Source: Candidatus Didemnitutus sp.
GTDB lineage: Bacteria > Verrucomicrobiota > Verrucomicrobiia > Opitutales > Opitutaceae
DNA: 60,263 nucleotides
Direction: 5' to 3'
NCBI GenBank assembly: GCA_023701285.1
Contig: JAMPXH010000010.1
Span: forward strand, 1-60,263
The translations under genes were made by a program, and so were the position numbers. Position 1 is the first letter of the stretch; every line of letters starts with the position of its first letter. This document shows positions 36,101 to 43,542 of the stretch, one piece after another. The notes below the pieces were generated by a model. The model was not told the origin of the DNA, made no database searches, and saw only the letters and a program-made list of their open reading frames with translations.

Positions 36101-36587
36101 GCAGCGCGCGGTCGAGCAAGCCGAGAAAGGCCTGGGGCGGCACTTCGAGTTTGTCGTCCGGCACGGCGAGGTCGCTGCCGCCGGCGATGTGGAAGACGCC
36201 CTGCGTGGTGCGGCGGTCGTTGACGGGATTGTGGAGCACGCCGTTGCGCAGGCGGTAGCTCTTGAGCAGCGGGGTCGTGTGCTCGTCGCGGTCGAACGGC
36301 AGGGAGAGCTCGCGGGCCAGGCCGCGTTGATCGAGCACGAGGGTCTGGGCCGGCAGGCGCGGCACAGGGCCGTGGGCGGCGAACACGCGGTCGAGGTAGG
36401 CCTGGAGGCGGGTGTCGGCCGGACAGGGCTGGGCGGGCTGGGCGCGGGTGCGCTCGTGCTGGCGGGCGATCAGGGGCGCGGCGAGGTGGGCCCATTCCAC
36501 ACTGCTCGGGTCGCCGACGGGGACGTGGCCGAGCATCGTGAGACGCAGGTTGATCGCTTGGTGGAGGGTGGCGCGTTGATCGGACAT
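33177..36587 (-). CDS. PPi-dependent phosphoenolpyruvate carboxykinase (PPi-PEPCK)
   Basis: The 1136-residue protein matches, from memory of the family, the pyrophosphate-using PEPCK first characterised in Propionibacterium and Entamoeba. Its shared hallmarks are AINLRLTMLG at the start, NGVLHNPVNDRRTTQGVFHI, NLDFVESIFGNGGDPYLP, ILAPHLTAVTKRELGLPHYD and GYCKKEVKTQISYSAN. It interconverts PEP, CO2 and phosphate with oxaloacetate and pyrophosphate, linking glycolysis to the TCA cycle. It is much longer than ATP or GTP PEPCK. Start 36587 matches the family's N-terminus; in-frame ATGs at 36608 and further upstream are alternatives. Such genes are often left as hypothetical. Confidence 0.8.
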   Translation of the reverse strand: MSDQRATLHQAINLRLTMLGHVPVGDPSSVEWAHLAAPLIARQHERTRAQPAQPCPADTRLQAYLDRVFAAHGPVPRLPAQTLVLDQRGLARELSLPFDRDEHTTPLLKSYRLRNGVLHNPVNDRRTTQGVFHIAGGSDLAVPDDKLEVPPQAFLGLLDRALRPPPALQELPFTAGSGHEAHCFVSLLLRPLVVPAVPGFIGEKRMETRFFAPGSLVANLDFVESIFGNGGDPYLPDNDAALNPAGWTGHTGCVILAPHLTAVTKRELGLPHYDQATPRQRRDGMCWRKEDERYNGGSAFKVCTRDSSGVVLTLIADNYFGYCKKEVKTQISYSANLFGLAEEEHAGGALVFPSYDQGDGVSGNRYVKQKGYSFADVARDYTSLVDVQPEGYGIDRKYPDIFYVAEHTQFDLAAQRLTWQHAGRDYSLPLRAGCTYVRPSGYKIALERQPAQNTWRLIGTLAEVTLCHKPCTVSGGGKSEISKAISDAILPGPVFIADFERDMQRVADLIARDYSDRFRDPARRGTDSRPILSTERSLGSVIKLLTPSDDYSDAYNEWLRSIPHYLREIVFVVKRHYVPAWGDRWREHFSADVINGNPGNELKCDNRKLVASYLRVGYEADGTWRVFGLREDFHPAAKVQMEDDITASVVVPAPALGRSAPARGELSQKFVENCEQRLFQRPDEAIHRGYDRFTESQLSEPGNFISNFEPLTRTDAQQLMDDAIGFTQYTAPMQDLVRRAATEASGPAYFVSSAHPRLVDGKPSKNPRYLQLRSDLADARSVHLAEMCSRLYRRLPVDVPVLMPVDAQVPGRRNNPPEPQAAIRSLAVFNPLHYFELPELFMEFISSMTGKSPSTTGAGSEGALTKGPFNALPAIIDLNAALVSNILTGLPSFVSAAGYVGPHCRVDHDISLLIPEIWSRLKPEVREPAYLIREGYLEKCGDFVHAGRPVQASRLGYRITEKFAREFLARMFTHPHSVFTDAMLRPETQDAALFADGMDNICSTHQRVAQSYFDDGTVALACPPLRALLEIMTKGVTAEGWTLDSPAFRALFTRENLLASDWYRARLDAKQALDIRTWQRHVQTLEAYVAVPANADIVERLGLRARLEAARTESARAASPAYRASLVGTLGVQPLG

Positions 36588-36930
36588 GGGACGGGGGGAA
36601 GAAGACATCGGGGACCGGAAGCTGACGGAGTGAACCAGCAGCATGAAAGCGTGGGCGAGTCTCCCGCGACGCCTTTTGCAGTCATCAAGTCGACCGCGCG
36701 GCCTTTTGCATTAATTGTTATTCGGGCGCAGCGGTTTCTACTAAACGCCCGGCGTGGCACGCGCCCGGGAACATGTTTCGACCGCGTTTCTCGCGGGCGC
36801 TGCGGGGCTTAACGCATCTCGGCGCGCGAACGAGCGGGCGAGCCGGGGGACTTTGTGTGTGTCAACTGCGCGCGCCGAGCGGTGTCGATCTGCCGCCCGC
36901 TGCCGCTGCCCGCCCGGCGGAGCCGCGCGC
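36588..36930. other. PPi-PEPCK upstream region
   Basis: This 343-bp gap precedes the PPi-PEPCK gene on the minus strand. It contains the direct repeats listed at 36671 and an AT-rich patch (ttaattgttatt, near 36711) that could hold a -10. No gene is evident. Confidence 0.5.
36671..36710 (-). promoter_or_regulatory. Two direct repeats, possible operator for PPi-PEPCK
   Basis: The exact decamer tgcaaaaggc (minus strand) occurs at 36671-36680 and 36701-36710, 30 bp apart, about three helical turns. The sites lie 84-123 bp upstream of the chosen start, as expected for a regulator binding to one face of the DNA. Confidence 0.4.
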
Positions 36931-37680
36931 TCAATGGCCTTCGAGCGCCTGCTCGAAGCGCACGGCGTCCTCCGCGGTGTCGACGCCGATGGTCGGATCC
37001 TCGGTCACGTCGATCGCGATGGGGTAGCCGTTCTCCAGCACGCGCAGCTGTTCGAGCCGCTCGATCTGCTCCAGTTTGCCCGGGGCCAGGCGGACGAATT
37101 GTTCGAGAAAGTCGCCCTTGTAGGCGTAGAGCCCGAGGTGCTTGTAGCAGCCGTGGGCAGCGAGCCAGGCCTCGTCGACCTTGCCGCCGAGGTCGCGCGC
37201 GTAGGGCATGGGCGAACGCGAGAAGTAGAGGGCGCGGTTCGTGTTCGTGCGGACGACCTTCACTTGGTTCGGGTTGTGGAAATCCTCCACGCGCTTGAAC
37301 GGCGTGCACAGGGTCGCCATCGGGGCGTCGCCTTGGATGAGCTTGGCCAGCGCGTGGAGCTGGGCGCCGGACACGAGCGGCTCGTCGGCTTGGACGTTGA
37401 TGACGTAGCTGGCGCGCACGGTGCGGTTGGCCTCGGCCAGCCGGTCGGTGCCGCTGGGATGCCGGGCATCGGTGGCAATCGTCCGGAAGCCTGCCGACTC
37501 GAGGCACTCGGCGAGCTGCGGATGGTCGACGGCGAACCAGAGCGGAAAATCCGGCGCTTCGGCCGTGATCCGCTCCGCCACCCAAATCACAAGCGGCTTT
37601 CCCTTAATGACATGGAGCAATTTACGCGGAAAACGAGTCGACTCCAACCGACAGGGCACGATCACTGCTAGGGCGGGCAT
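36931..37680 (-). CDS. kdsB: 3-deoxy-manno-octulosonate cytidylyltransferase
   Basis: The 249-residue protein has the KdsB nucleotide-binding start VIVPCRLESTRFPRKLL, then HPSGTDRLAE, NVQADEPLV and the sugar-site region DLGGKVDEAW...CYKHLGLYAY. It activates Kdo as CMP-Kdo for lipopolysaccharide core synthesis, so the organism makes LPS. Start 37680 begins the fold directly; an in-frame ATG further upstream adds no conserved sequence. It is divergent from the HPr gene. Confidence 0.96.
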   Translation of the reverse strand: MPALAVIVPCRLESTRFPRKLLHVIKGKPLVIWVAERITAEAPDFPLWFAVDHPQLAECLESAGFRTIATDARHPSGTDRLAEANRTVRASYVINVQADEPLVSGAQLHALAKLIQGDAPMATLCTPFKRVEDFHNPNQVKVVRTNTNRALYFSRSPMPYARDLGGKVDEAWLAAHGCYKHLGLYAYKGDFLEQFVRLAPGKLEQIERLEQLRVLENGYPIAIDVTEDPTIGVDTAEDAVRFEQALEGH

Positions 37681-37757
37681 AAGGGGAATGTGATTGCAAG
37701 CCCGGGCGCTTAGGGCTTTTTGCATTACCCTTTATTTTCAGCCGATAACGACCCGCA

Positions 37758-38054
37758 ATGGAAAAGAGTGACACCAATACCGCCGCCACCCACGTCCGGG
37801 AACTTCTTGTGCAAAACAAGATGGGCATCCACGCCCGCCCGGCCGCGATGATCGTGCGTGTCACCAACAAGTTCAAAGCCGAGGTCTTCGTGGAGAAGGA
37901 CGACGAGCAGGTGAACGGCAAGAGCATCATGGGGCTCATGATGCTGGCCGCCGCCAAGGGTTCGAAAATCAAGTTCGTGGCCACCGGCGAGGACGCCGAA
38001 GGCATGCTGAACGAGCTCGAGGCGCTCTTCGCCAAGAAATTCGACGAGGCCTGA
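37758..38054 (+). CDS. ptsH: HPr-family phosphocarrier protein
   Basis: 98 residues with the phosphorylated His in NKMGIHARPAAMIV and the regulatory Ser in NGKSIMGLM. An N-terminal extension of ~10 residues precedes the fold. HPr passes phosphate from Enzyme I to sugar or nitrogen PTS components; the Ser site may be phosphorylated by HPr kinase. No other PTS genes are in the window. Confidence 0.94.
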   Translation: MEKSDTNTAATHVRELLVQNKMGIHARPAAMIVRVTNKFKAEVFVEKDDEQVNGKSIMGLMMLAAAKGSKIKFVATGEDAEGMLNELEALFAKKFDEA

Positions 38055-38115
38055 GATGGCTGCGGCGCCGTGGCGCGGCGCCAGGAACAAGGGTCCAGTC
38101 ACCTCCGCCAAACCG

Positions 38116-38139
38116 GGCCGGCCTGAAGCCGGCCTTTTT
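38116..38139 (+). terminator. Rho-independent terminator of ptsH
   Basis: ggccggc/gccggcc stem with a 5-nt loop followed by TTTTT, 62 bp after the HPr stop. Confidence 0.88.
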
Positions 38140-38199
38140 CATGCACGGATGACGTCGCTGGGACCGGACAGGCGCCGGTGTGCGCGCTCCGGGGGCGCC

Positions 38200-39006
38200 T
38201 CAAGCGAGGCCGTAGAACCGCCGCGCGTTGGCGGTCATGATCTCAGCCAGCCGTTCGAGGCTCACGCCGAACAGCCCTGCGCAAAAATCCGCCGTGTGGC
38301 TCAGGTAGGCGGGCTCGTTGGGCTTCCCGCGGTGCGGCACGGGCGTGAGGTAGGGCGCATCCGTCTCCAGCATCAGCCGCTCCAAGCCTTGGGCCTTGGC
38401 CGCCTGCCGCAGATTCTCCGCCGTCTTGTAGGTGATGATGCCGGTGAAAGACCCCCAGCCTCCCCGGCGCTGCAGCTCGGCCATCTCGGCCACGCCCTCG
38501 GTGAAGCAGTGGAACACCACCTTGCGCCAGTCGACGCCGCTCGCATCGACCATCTCCACGCACTCGGCAAAGGCGCCGCGCGAGTGCACCACGACCGCAC
38601 AACCCAGCTCCTTGGCCAGTGCCAGGCCCGCGGCGAAGGCCTCGCGCTGATGGGCAAAAATCCGGGCCGCCGCCTCCTCGTCGTCCTTTGGCAGATGGAA
38701 GCGATCGAGCCCGATTTCTCCCAGCCCGACCGGCTTGGGCCCGGCCGATCCGGTCCAGAACGCCGCCAGCGTGGCGAACCGCTCCCTCCAGCGCTCGTCG
38801 ACGCTGCACGGATGGAGGCCGGCGGTGTAGTGGACGAAGCCGGGGTGCGCCGTGGCGAGTTCCCGGTAAAGCCCCCAATCGTCCACATCGGTGCCGATGG
38901 TCACCAAGGCCTCCAACCCGGCCGCGCGCGCACGTTGCAGGATCGCGTCCGCCTCGCCGCGGCGCGCGAAGGATTCCAAGTGCGTGTGGGTGTCGATCAG
39001 GCCCAT
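38200..39006 (-). CDS. TatD-family metal-dependent hydrolase (3'-5' DNase type)
   Basis: The 268-residue TIM-barrel hydrolase has the metal ligands in LIDTHTHLES, GLGEIGLD, VVVHSRGAF, VFHCFTEG and LETDAPYLTP, all in family order. TatD proteins are nucleases linked to DNA repair or degradation; the YcfH/TatD subtype fits best. Its length is standard. It is transcribed alone toward the HPr terminator. Confidence 0.93.
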   Translation of the reverse strand: MGLIDTHTHLESFARRGEADAILQRARAAGLEALVTIGTDVDDWGLYRELATAHPGFVHYTAGLHPCSVDERWRERFATLAAFWTGSAGPKPVGLGEIGLDRFHLPKDDEEAAARIFAHQREAFAAGLALAKELGCAVVVHSRGAFAECVEMVDASGVDWRKVVFHCFTEGVAEMAELQRRGGWGSFTGIITYKTAENLRQAAKAQGLERLMLETDAPYLTPVPHRGKPNEPAYLSHTADFCAGLFGVSLERLAEIMTANARRFYGLA

Positions 39007-39097
39007 GAGACGCAGTTGAAGCCCCGAAAAACGCGGAAGCCAGCGCTTTCGCGCCGGCTTTTTCTGGTATGACCGCCGGCTGACGGCGGCGAAAGGG

Positions 39098-40039
39098 TCA
39101 CTCGGTCTTCAGCGTGATGTCGCCGCCCGACGTGCGGAGTTTCAGCACCGGTCCGCCACCGTTCACCGCGCCGGCGAGGCGGCTCTTGCCCACGCCGCCC
39201 TCTGAAATCTTCAACGTGATGCCCGCAGCCTTGACGTCGCCGCCCGACGTGCGGGCGTCGAGTTGGAAGCCCGCCGCGGCGGGCACGCGCACCACGACGT
39301 TGCCGCCGGAAGTGCTCACGAAGGCATCGCGCTGGAGCGGCCCGGCGAGCGAGACGCGCACGTTGCCCCCGGAAGTCGTCGCGCTGACAAGCTCCGTGGC
39401 GGCCTCGATGCGGATGTTGCCACCGGACGTGGAGACTTCGGTCGGTCCGCCGGCACGCTCGACGTCAATGTCGCCGCCGGACGTGGTCAGTTTCGCGCGG
39501 GCCGTGCCCTCCTTCAGGTAAATGTCGCCACCGGAGGTCCGGGCCTCCAACTCGCCATCGATCCGGGCAAAGTTCAGGTCGCCGCCCGACGTGCGGGCCT
39601 TCACCTGCCCTTGCAGGGATTCGACGCCGATGTCGCCGCCCGATGTCGTCAGGCCGAGGTTGTAGCTGCGCGGCACGGTGACCGTGAAATCCACGGTGAC
39701 CGGCGGCCAACTCTTCCACACCAAGCCCGATTTCGACCGCTCATACTTGGCCTCCGCGACCACGTCGTTGCCCTGTTGTTCGATGCGGAGGCTCTGGTCG
39801 GCGAGCAGTTTGTCCGCCTCGGCATCGGTGTTGGCGCGCACGGTCTGCCGGGCCACGACGCGCACCTCGGGGGTGTCGGCGGTGTGCACGACGATGTCGC
39901 CGCCCTGGGTGACGACGGTGAGGTTACCGCCCGGCTGCACGGTGAAGCTGCGCTCGACGGTGCGGACGATCTTCGCGGACAGGGCGAGGGGCGCGAGCGC
40001 CAGCAGGCCAGTCGCCAACAGGGAAGGAAGGATTTTCAT
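39098..40039 (-). CDS. DUF4097-type beta-repeat envelope protein
   Basis: The 313-residue protein has a signal peptide (MKILPSLLATGLLALAPLALS). Its second half consists of at least nine short repeats of the form T-S-G-G-D/N-hydrophobic, spaced ~20 residues, which should stack as a beta-solenoid. This is the DUF4097/DUF4098 putative adhesin pattern. It is probably periplasmic or surface-located. It lies 38 bp after the membrane-protein gene at 40078, so the two are likely co-transcribed. The function is unknown. Confidence 0.88.
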   Translation of the reverse strand: MKILPSLLATGLLALAPLALSAKIVRTVERSFTVQPGGNLTVVTQGGDIVVHTADTPEVRVVARQTVRANTDAEADKLLADQSLRIEQQGNDVVAEAKYERSKSGLVWKSWPPVTVDFTVTVPRSYNLGLTTSGGDIGVESLQGQVKARTSGGDLNFARIDGELEARTSGGDIYLKEGTARAKLTTSGGDIDVERAGGPTEVSTSGGNIRIEAATELVSATTSGGNVRVSLAGPLQRDAFVSTSGGNVVVRVPAAAGFQLDARTSGGDVKAAGITLKISEGGVGKSRLAGAVNGGGPVLKLRTSGGDITLKTE

Positions 40040-40077
40040 GGTCAGTTCTCCCGATAACCCCGCCACGGCGGCCGAAG

Positions 40078-40626
40078 TTACAGTTTTCCCGGCGATTCCT
40101 GCGGGCTTGGCTGCACCCGCACCGGCATGCGCGCCAGCAGTCGCAGCAATTTCAGGTCCGCGCGCACCGGCCACCAATCGTAGAGGTAAATCTCCACCGG
40201 ACGCCACATCGCCACCCAGCCGACGATGTGCAGGCCGAGTTCGACGAATTCGCCCCAGGGATCGGGCGCCGCATCGCGCACCAGCACGCCCAGGCCGAAG
40301 CAGAAACCGAGGAACAGCAACCCGATCACCAGATTGGCCCGCCCCCGGCGCAGCAGCAGACGCAGCTCGCTCCGCTTCAGGTCGGCCCGGTTCGCGAAGT
40401 AGTGCTGCACCGCATGCTCGAGGCCCGCGAGGGTGCGCTCGGAGGGCGGCGTCGCGACATGAACCAGCAGTTCGAATCCACCATGATGGGGCAACTCGCG
40501 CGCCCAGCCGACGATGAAGCTCTCAACCGCCGCGTCCAAGTCGCGATCGATGAGGGGCGAAGGGTCGAGCGAGTTGAAGAGTTGCGGCAATTCCCGCAAC
40601 CGCACCTCGATGCGCGAGGGTTTCAT
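40078..40626 (-). CDS. Conserved membrane protein of unknown function
   Basis: 182 residues with a soluble N-terminal part (RLRELPQLFNSLDPSPLIDRDL) and two transmembrane helices (LVIGLLFLGFCFGLGVLV and a second near FVELGLHIVGWVAMW). The tail is YDWWPVRADLKLLRLLARM. I do not recognise a named family, although the pattern resembles small proteins beside DUF4097 genes. ATG 40626 is chosen; an upstream in-frame codon adds an Arg/Cys-rich stretch without support. Confidence 0.75.
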   Translation of the reverse strand: MKPSRIEVRLRELPQLFNSLDPSPLIDRDLDAAVESFIVGWARELPHHGGFELLVHVATPPSERTLAGLEHAVQHYFANRADLKRSELRLLLRRGRANLVIGLLFLGFCFGLGVLVRDAAPDPWGEFVELGLHIVGWVAMWRPVEIYLYDWWPVRADLKLLRLLARMPVRVQPSPQESPGKL

Positions 40627-40709
40627 GCCACCAGCAAAACGGCCCGCCGCGAAAGCGCAACGCCGCCGGCACACCCGCCACCAACCGCGGGCGCGGCGCC
40701 CTCAGGCGC

Positions 40710-42518
40710 TCATTCGCGGCGCACGGGCAGCCACTGGCGGAGGCAGGTCCGCAGCTCCTCCAAGCGCACCGGCTTGGTCAGGAACGCGTCCATGCCCGCG
40801 GCGAGGCAGGCCTCGCGGTCTTCCGCGCGCGCATTGGCGGTCAAGGCCACGATCGGCAGCGCCCGTCCGCCCAATTGCTGGCGGATCTTCCGCACCGCCT
40901 CCATGCCGTCCATGCCGGGCATCTGCATGTCCATGAGCACGAGCGAGAGTCCGGGCGCGAGCGCGCGCTTCAGGGCGTCGGCGCCGTTGTCGACGATCTC
41001 CACGTCGAGGCCCATGCGCCGCAACATCACCTCGATGACGCGCTGGTTGCCCCAGTCATCCTCGGCCACAAGCACGCGACCCCTGAACTGGACGCGCCCG
41101 GTCGCGGAGGCCTCCGGCGCGGCCGCCGGTCGCTGACCGCCCACCGGCAGCGGCAGTTCGAACCAGAACTCGCTCCCCTGCCCCGGCGTGCTGCGCAAAT
41201 GAACCTCGCCACCCATGCGCCGCACCAAGCTCCGCGAAATGGCCAAACCCAGACCGGAACCGCCGTAGCGCCGCGTCGTGGAGCTGTCGCCTTGGGTGAA
41301 CTTCTCGAACAGCCGCTGCTGCGTCGCGTTGTCGATGCCGATGCCGGTGTCCGCCACGCGGAAAGCGAGCGTCGCCACGCCGTCCGTCACCCGCAGCAGT
41401 TCCACCCGCAGGTCGACGCGGCCGGCCTCGGTGAACTTCACCGCGTTGCCGAGCAGGTTGAGCAGCACCTGGCGCAGCCGCATCGAGTCGCCGCGCACGG
41501 TGGGCGGCAGATCCGGCCCGGTGTGCAGGGAGAGTGTCACGCCCTTGGCCGACGCGCGGGTCTGGAAAAGCGCCACCACTTCCTCCGCCACTTCCGCGGG
41601 CGAGAAATCGATCTCCTCGAACACCAGCTTGCCGCTCTCGATCTTCGAGAGGTCGAGAATGTCGTTGAGCAGGTGCAGCAATGTGTCGGCCGATTTGCCC
41701 GCGATGGCGATGTGCTGCCGCTGGTCCGGCGTGAGCGGGGAATCGCCGAGCAGCTGGAGCATGCCGATGATGCCGTTCATCGGCGTGCGGATCTCGTGGC
41801 TCATCGTGGCGAGGAACTCGCTCTTCGCCTGGTTCGCGGCCTCGGCGCGCCGCTTGGCGTCGCTCAGGGTGCCGACGAGTTCGTCGTTCTCATAGATGAG
41901 CCGGTAGAGCTTGCGCAGGTCGGCGTGGTGGAGCTTGGCCGTGTTTAGCAGGAACAGCGCATACGTCACCGTGATCGCGGCGAGCGTCCACGAACCGGTC
42001 TCGTCGAGCTGCAGGAAGCGCGCGACCGCCGGCGCCAGCGTCACCACCAGGTAGAATCCGTAACAATAGCGCACGGACGCGAGCGAGCGCGCCGCGCCGG
42101 CGTTCATGCCGCCGACGATGAACACCGCGAGACAGCGCGGCAGCAGCGCGTCGGTGTCGAGGAACATCCAGGCGCCCGCGCCCCAGACGAGGCCGGCCGC
42201 CACGAGCTCGAGGAAAAAGATCCGGCGCCAGAACGGCAGTTCGCCGTCGCTGCGCGCCCGCCGGGCGAAGGTCAGGTTCGTGCCCAGCCGCAGGCAGGAG
42301 ACGACGACCACCGCCGCCAGCCACCACGCGCATTGCGCCGCGGGAAAGTAGCTCCACACGCCCGCCGTCATCACGGTCGCGAGCACGAAATTCGAAAACA
42401 ACCCGAAGCCCGCCGAACGGTAGAGCAACCGCGTCATCTCCGCCTCGACGCGCGCATCGATTTCACGCGCGACGTCGGCGGCATTGCGGGGCGGGATGGC
42501 TTGCACTGGAAGAGTCAA
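40710..42518 (-). CDS. Hybrid sensor histidine kinase with C-terminal receiver
   Basis: 602 residues: a membrane region with about six helices (residues ~35-200), a short coiled linker, then a dimerisation domain with phospho-His in [20 protein letters not shown]. The ATPase domain follows ([37 protein letters not shown]), and then a receiver with Asp in [13 protein letters not shown] and the conserved Thr and Lys (VALTANA, LTKPV). No separate sensing domain is visible, so the membrane part probably senses the signal. The receiver is intact, unlike that of the sigma-54 activator. No dedicated output regulator lies beside it. Confidence 0.93.
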   Translation of the reverse strand: MTLPVQAIPPRNAADVAREIDARVEAEMTRLLYRSAGFGLFSNFVLATVMTAGVWSYFPAAQCAWWLAAVVVVSCLRLGTNLTFARRARSDGELPFWRRIFFLELVAAGLVWGAGAWMFLDTDALLPRCLAVFIVGGMNAGAARSLASVRYCYGFYLVVTLAPAVARFLQLDETGSWTLAAITVTYALFLLNTAKLHHADLRKLYRLIYENDELVGTLSDAKRRAEAANQAKSEFLATMSHEIRTPMNGIIGMLQLLGDSPLTPDQRQHIAIAGKSADTLLHLLNDILDLSKIESGKLVFEEIDFSPAEVAEEVVALFQTRASAKGVTLSLHTGPDLPPTVRGDSMRLRQVLLNLLGNAVKFTEAGRVDLRVELLRVTDGVATLAFRVADTGIGIDNATQQRLFEKFTQGDSSTTRRYGGSGLGLAISRSLVRRMGGEVHLRSTPGQGSEFWFELPLPVGGQRPAAAPEASATGRVQFRGRVLVAEDDWGNQRVIEVMLRRMGLDVEIVDNGADALKRALAPGLSLVLMDMQMPGMDGMEAVRKIRQQLGGRALPIVALTANARAEDREACLAAGMDAFLTKPVRLEELRTCLRQWLPVRRE

Positions 42519-42546
42519 AGGAATGTCACGCCGCGGCGCAATGAGT

Positions 42547-43029
42547 TCATCGCCGCATCTTGTTCCGGAACTCGATCACGTCACCCGCGGCGAGCTTGAG
42601 GTCGTCGCGGCCCTTGCGCACACGCTTCAGGTCCAGCTCCACGCGCCGTCCGCCGCGGAAAATCGCCGCGATATCCGCCGCCCGTCCCACCGGATCGGAA
42701 CGCGCCAGCGTGTAAAGGCGCAACCCTTCGCGCCACGGCAGCTCGCTGATCGCCCCCGTCTGGCCGTCGACCACGACGACCATGCCGGCCCGCGCCAGCG
42801 CGGCGGCGGACTCCATCGTCAAGGCCGTGACATCGCCGGACGAGGTCACGGCGGACGACACCACCTTGCCCGAGGTCTTCACCGTGGCGACGGTGACCTG
42901 CCCGGCGGCCTTGACGCTCGCCGCCGTCATCGAGCTCGCCACTCCGGCCGTCGCGACGACGGCCGCGCAACCGCTCCCGGAGACCGCCAGCACCAACATC
43001 AGTCCTGCTCCCACCCAGCGGCAACTCAC
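42547..43029 (-). CDS. Putative lipoprotein
   Basis: 160 residues with a lipoprotein signal: a hydrophobic stretch ([15 protein letters not shown]) and the lipobox-like SGSGC, giving a Cys anchor. The mature part starts with an Ala/Thr/Val-rich segment of short repeats ([20 protein letters not shown]) and ends with a basic segment ([16 protein letters not shown]). No family is recognised. The GTG start overlaps the stop of the CBS gene (GTGA), so they are translationally coupled. Confidence 0.75.
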   Translation of the reverse strand: MSCRWVGAGLMLVLAVSGSGCAAVVATAGVASSMTAASVKAAGQVTVATVKTSGKVVSSAVTSSGDVTALTMESAAALARAGMVVVVDGQTGAISELPWREGLRLYTLARSDPVGRAADIAAIFRGGRRVELDLKRVRKGRDDLKLAAGDVIEFRNKMRR

Positions 43030-43469
43030 GGGGACAGTCCGCCCCCGATGTATTGCCGCAGCGATTCCGCCTCGGCGCGATGCATGCTGGCCACCCAGCG
43101 CGACACGTCGCCGATCGAGATCAGGCCGAGCAACCGCCCCTCCTTGAGCACGGGCAGGTGGCGGCAGCGCCGTTCCGTGAAAAGCTCCATCGCCTGCTGC
43201 ATCGTCGTCTCCGGCCCGATCGTGAACAGATTCCCCGTCATGACCGCCGTCACCGGCGTCGTCTTCGGATCGAGCTCCGCCGCCACGACGCGCGTGAGCA
43301 CATCGCGCTCGGTGAAGATGCCGGCGAGACGCTCGCCCTCCATCACGAGCACGGAGCCGATCTTGTGCCGGTTCATCTCCTTGACCGCATCGGAAACGGA
43401 AACGGTGGAGGCCACCGTTTTCACCGCTCCCCCTTTGTGTTCCAGCAACGTGGAAATCGAGGTGTTCAT
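43026..43469 (-). CDS. CBS-domain pair protein
   Basis: 147 residues made of two CBS motifs: VKEMNRHKIGSVLVMEG with GIFTERDVLTRVV, and RRCRHLPVLKEGRLLGLISIGDV. Such modules bind adenosyl nucleotides and regulate partners. It stands alone as a stand-alone CBS pair, coupled by a GTGA overlap to the lipoprotein gene downstream. The start ATG 43469 sits at the first motif's leader. Confidence 0.9.
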   Translation of the reverse strand: MNTSISTLLEHKGGAVKTVASTVSVSDAVKEMNRHKIGSVLVMEGERLAGIFTERDVLTRVVAAELDPKTTPVTAVMTGNLFTIGPETTMQQAMELFTERRCRHLPVLKEGRLLGLISIGDVSRWVASMHRAEAESLRQYIGGGLSP

Positions 43470-43542
43470 GGGGTAGTTTGGGGTTGGCCGGGAAGCTACC
43501 GTCGCATCGAGGCGCAGCAATCCCAAAGCCTGCGCAACGACC

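Noticed and set aside
32460-36812. Very long plus-strand frame (1450 codons) opposite the PPi-PEPCK gene
   Set aside because: It is rich in Gly, Ala, Val, Glu and Arg, has no recognisable motif, and mirrors the codon bias of the real gene on the other strand.
38341-38360. A ggtagggcg string inside tatD as another palindromic element
   Set aside because: No second arm is nearby, and the bases encode the conserved APYLTP motif of the enzyme.
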